Assembly (NCBI GenBank): GCA_017303575.1
Contig: JAFLCL010000039.1
Location: 1-46,019, forward strand
Length of the DNA stretch: 46,019 bases
Source of the DNA: Deltaproteobacteria bacterium
Lineage (GTDB): Bacteria; Myxococcota_A; Polyangia; Polyangiales; Sandaracinaceae
Reading direction: 5' to 3'
A program made the translations under genes and the position numbers. The notes beneath the pieces are model-generated. The model did not search any database, had not been told where the DNA came from, and worked only from the letters and a program-made list of their open reading frames with translations. Shown here piece after piece: positions 44,219 to 46,019 of this stretch (position 1 is the stretch's first letter; each line of letters begins with the position of its first letter).

Positions 44219-46019
44219 ATGCGCCGTCTCTGGCTCTGGCTGGTCTTGGTCACACACGTACTTTCGGGCTGTGGCACGACGGCCAGCCTGACGGCGAGCG
44301 CGACGCCCGCACCCTCGCGCTGGACCGAGGTCGTCCGTACGCCGCTGCGCGTGACGATGCCGGAAGGTCGCGTGATCGCGCTCGGCGAGGACGGCACCGT
44401 CACCGTCGACGGCGAGGCCACGTGGAGGCTCGAGCTCGACGGTCGGATCGTCGACCTCGAGGCCGAGCCCGTGGCGACGCTCTTGCCCGATGGGCGCATC
44501 AGCCACCGTCGTGAGCTCTCGAGCTGGCGCATCGAGGGCGACAGCGTGCTCGACACCGACACGCCCATCGCGTCGCTCGAGGGCGAGACGCTGGCGCTGC
44601 CCTCGATGGAGCCGCCCGCGCACGTGCCCGTGATCGGCGTGGCCGCGGAGAGCCGCGCGACGTTGCTCTACGTGGTCGCGGTCGATCGTCTGGAGCGCGC
44701 CCGAACCGCCGCCGCGCTCGCAGCGGCGCAGCCCGACGACGATCGCGTCTACTACCGCGTGCCCATCGACGGCGCGCCGAGCCGCGGCGGTGACGCGGCC
44801 CTCGTGACCATCGTCGCGTTCGAGGACTTCCAGTGCCCCTTCTGCTCACGCGCCGAGCCGACGCTCGCGCGCGTGCTCGAGGCGTACGGGAGCGACGTGC
44901 GCATCGTGTTCCGCCACCAGCCCCTTCCCTTCCATCAGAACGCGATGACCGCGGCCGAGGCATCGATGGAGGCGTTCGCCCAGCTGGGCCCGCGCGGTTT
45001 CTGGGCGATGCACGACCTCTTGTTCGAGAACCAGCGGTCGCTCGATCGCGCGAGCCTCGATCGCTACGCAGCGCAGCTGGGCCTCGATGCGGCGCGCTTC
45101 GCGAGCGCGCTCGATCAGCACACCCACCGCGCGCGCATCGAAGAGGACATGTCGCTCGGCCGCACGCTCGGCGCGCATGGAACCCCCGCCTTCTTCATCA
45201 ACGGTGTGGAGCTCATGGGCGCGCAGCCGTACGAGGAGTTCCAGAGCGTGATCGACCGCGAGCGCGAGCGCGCGACACAGCTCGTGCGCGCGGGCGTAGC
45301 GCGCGGGAGCGTCTACGACGTCGTCACGCGGAACGGGCGCACACGCGAAGCGGAGGACGCTCAGGTCGCCGCGCCCACGCCGCCGCGACCGATCGCTGAT
45401 CCACACGCTGTCTACGCGGTCCCCGTCACGACGCAGCCGGTGCTGGGGCCGACGGACGCGCTCGCGACCATCGTGATCTTCTCGGACTTCCAGTGTCCGT
45501 TCTGCGCGCGCGTCGAGCCCACGCTCGCGCAGCTTCGCACGCAGTACGGCAACGACCTGCGCATCGTGTGGCGCAACAACCCGCTGCCGTTCCACGCGAA
45601 CGCGATGCCCGCGGCGGAGGCCGCGATGGAGATCTACGCGCAGACGGGCGCGCGCGGGTTCTGGGCGTTCCACGATCTGCTGTTCGAGAACCGCGAGACG
45701 CTCGAGCGCGCCGATCTCGAGCGGATGGCCGCCACGATCCGCGGTGTGCGTTTGCCGCGCTTTCGCAGCGCGCTCGATCAACACACGCACCAGGCCGCGA
45801 TCGAAGCCGACGCGGCGCTGGCACGTTCGCTCGGCGCGACCGGCACGCCGTCGTTCTTCATCAACGGTCGCAACCTCCGCGGCGCGCAGCCGATCGAGGC
45901 CTTTCGTACGCTGATCGACGAAGTGCTCACCGCGGCGCGGGCCCGCGTCGCGAGCGGGACGCCGCGCGCGCGTGTGTACGCCGAGACCGTCGCGAGCGGC
46001 GCGATCGCGCCCGTGTTCC
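44219..46019 (+). CDS. Lipoprotein with two tandem DsbA-like thioredoxin domains (continues past window)
   Basis: A GAGGAG site six bases before the ATG; the frame is open to the right edge (600 codons). The signal MRRLWLWLVLVTHVL ends in lipobox SGC (Cys18). Residues ~20-170 are a beta-rich region with paired repeats ('RVIALGEDGTVTVDGEATW' and 'ATLLPDGRISHRREL'). Two DsbA/thioredoxin_4 domains follow, with CPFC at 206-209 and again at 426-429, cis-Pro loops 'GTPAFFING' and 'GTPSFFING' and near-identical 'FWAMHDLLFENQ'/'FWAFHDLLFENR'. They are ~220 residues apart, a clear internal duplication. It should form or isomerise disulfides in the many Cys-rich lipoproteins of this organism. The C-terminal end is outside the window. 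Confidence 0.88.
   Translation, partial: MRRLWLWLVLVTHVLSGCGTTASLTASATPAPSRWTEVVRTPLRVTMPEGRVIALGEDGTVTVDGEATWRLELDGRIVDLEAEPVATLLPDGRISHRRELSSWRIEGDSVLDTDTPIASLEGETLALPSMEPPAHVPVIGVAAESRATLLYVVAVDRLERARTAAALAAAQPDDDRVYYRVPIDGAPSRGGDAALVTIVAFEDFQCPFCSRAEPTLARVLEAYGSDVRIVFRHQPLPFHQNAMTAAEASMEAFAQLGPRGFWAMHDLLFENQRSLDRASLDRYAAQLGLDAARFASALDQHTHRARIEEDMSLGRTLGAHGTPAFFINGVELMGAQPYEEFQSVIDRERERATQLVRAGVARGSVYDVVTRNGRTREAEDAQVAAPTPPRPIADPHAVYAVPVTTQPVLGPTDALATIVIFSDFQCPFCARVEPTLAQLRTQYGNDLRIVWRNNPLPFHANAMPAAEAAMEIYAQTGARGFWAFHDLLFENRETLERADLERMAATIRGVRLPRFRSALDQHTHQAAIEADAALARSLGATGTPSFFINGRNLRGAQPIEAFRTLIDEVLTAARARVASGTPRARVYAETVASGAIAPVF

Overview
The window is a dense, very GC-rich bacterial chromosome segment. 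It has almost no intergenic space, many ATGA/GTGA start-stop overlaps, and many lipoproteins with Asp/Ala-rich or Cys-rich ectodomains. It also carries MopE-type Asp/Cys motifs, FecR/LysM and OmpA envelope proteins, Ser/Thr kinases with large fused domains, and a class III cyclase. This profile suggests a myxobacterium of the Polyangia/Sandaracinaceae type; that is an inference from content, not from a marker gene. No rRNA, tRNA, CRISPR array or complete insertion sequence was seen, and no gene-free stretch exceeds about 210 bases.

Layout. 1-8.6 kb: an M29-like aminopeptidase end, a periplasmic transglutaminase, a small Cys-rich zinc-finger-like protein, a FadA-type thiolase, small coiled-coil and lipoprotein genes, and a two-gene membrane/periplasmic pair ending in a solute-binding-like protein. 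8.7-11.3 kb: a 2-oxoacid dehydrogenase E1 alpha directly followed by dihydrolipoyl dehydrogenase. 11.3-13.0 kb: a compositionally different three-gene cassette of unknown function whose last gene looks like an NlpC/P60-type cysteine hydrolase. 13.0-17.9 kb: lipoproteins, a cupin/JmjC-like oxygenase, then an adenylate cyclase overlapping a Ser/Thr kinase that carries a C-terminal receiver-like domain without a phospho-acceptor.

17.9-19.3 kb: a REP-associated HUH transposase flanked by perfect hairpins. 19.3-24.5 kb: a three-gene envelope operon (Cys-rich lipoprotein, OmpA, LysM-FecR barrel protein). 24.6-30 kb: a small lipoprotein, an FAD-linked oxidase fused to a lectin-like propeller, engB and hutH. 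30-36.2 kb: a LamG lipoprotein, a secreted TonB-C-like protein, a 1226-residue kinase-ATPase and an ABHD18-type hydrolase. 36.2-41.1 kb: hslVU, two lipoproteins and a XerC-type recombinase.

41.1-44.1 kb is the most interesting metabolic locus. A sulfide:quinone-oxidoreductase-like flavoprotein, a DUF1641 protein fused to a TusE/DsrC sulfur carrier, a DsrE-type protein and a 36-residue membrane peptide are all translationally coupled or closely spaced, behind a perfect palindrome. It reads as a self-contained sulfane-sulfur capture and relay unit. The window ends inside a lipoprotein with two tandem DsbA-like CPFC thioredoxin domains.

Two cross-cutting patterns stand out. A sigma70-like -10 hexamer lies exactly 7 nt before the start codon of at least five genes without a Shine-Dalgarno sequence, suggesting leaderless transcripts. 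Two lipoprotein genes 10 kb apart share signal-peptide sequence and this promoter geometry.
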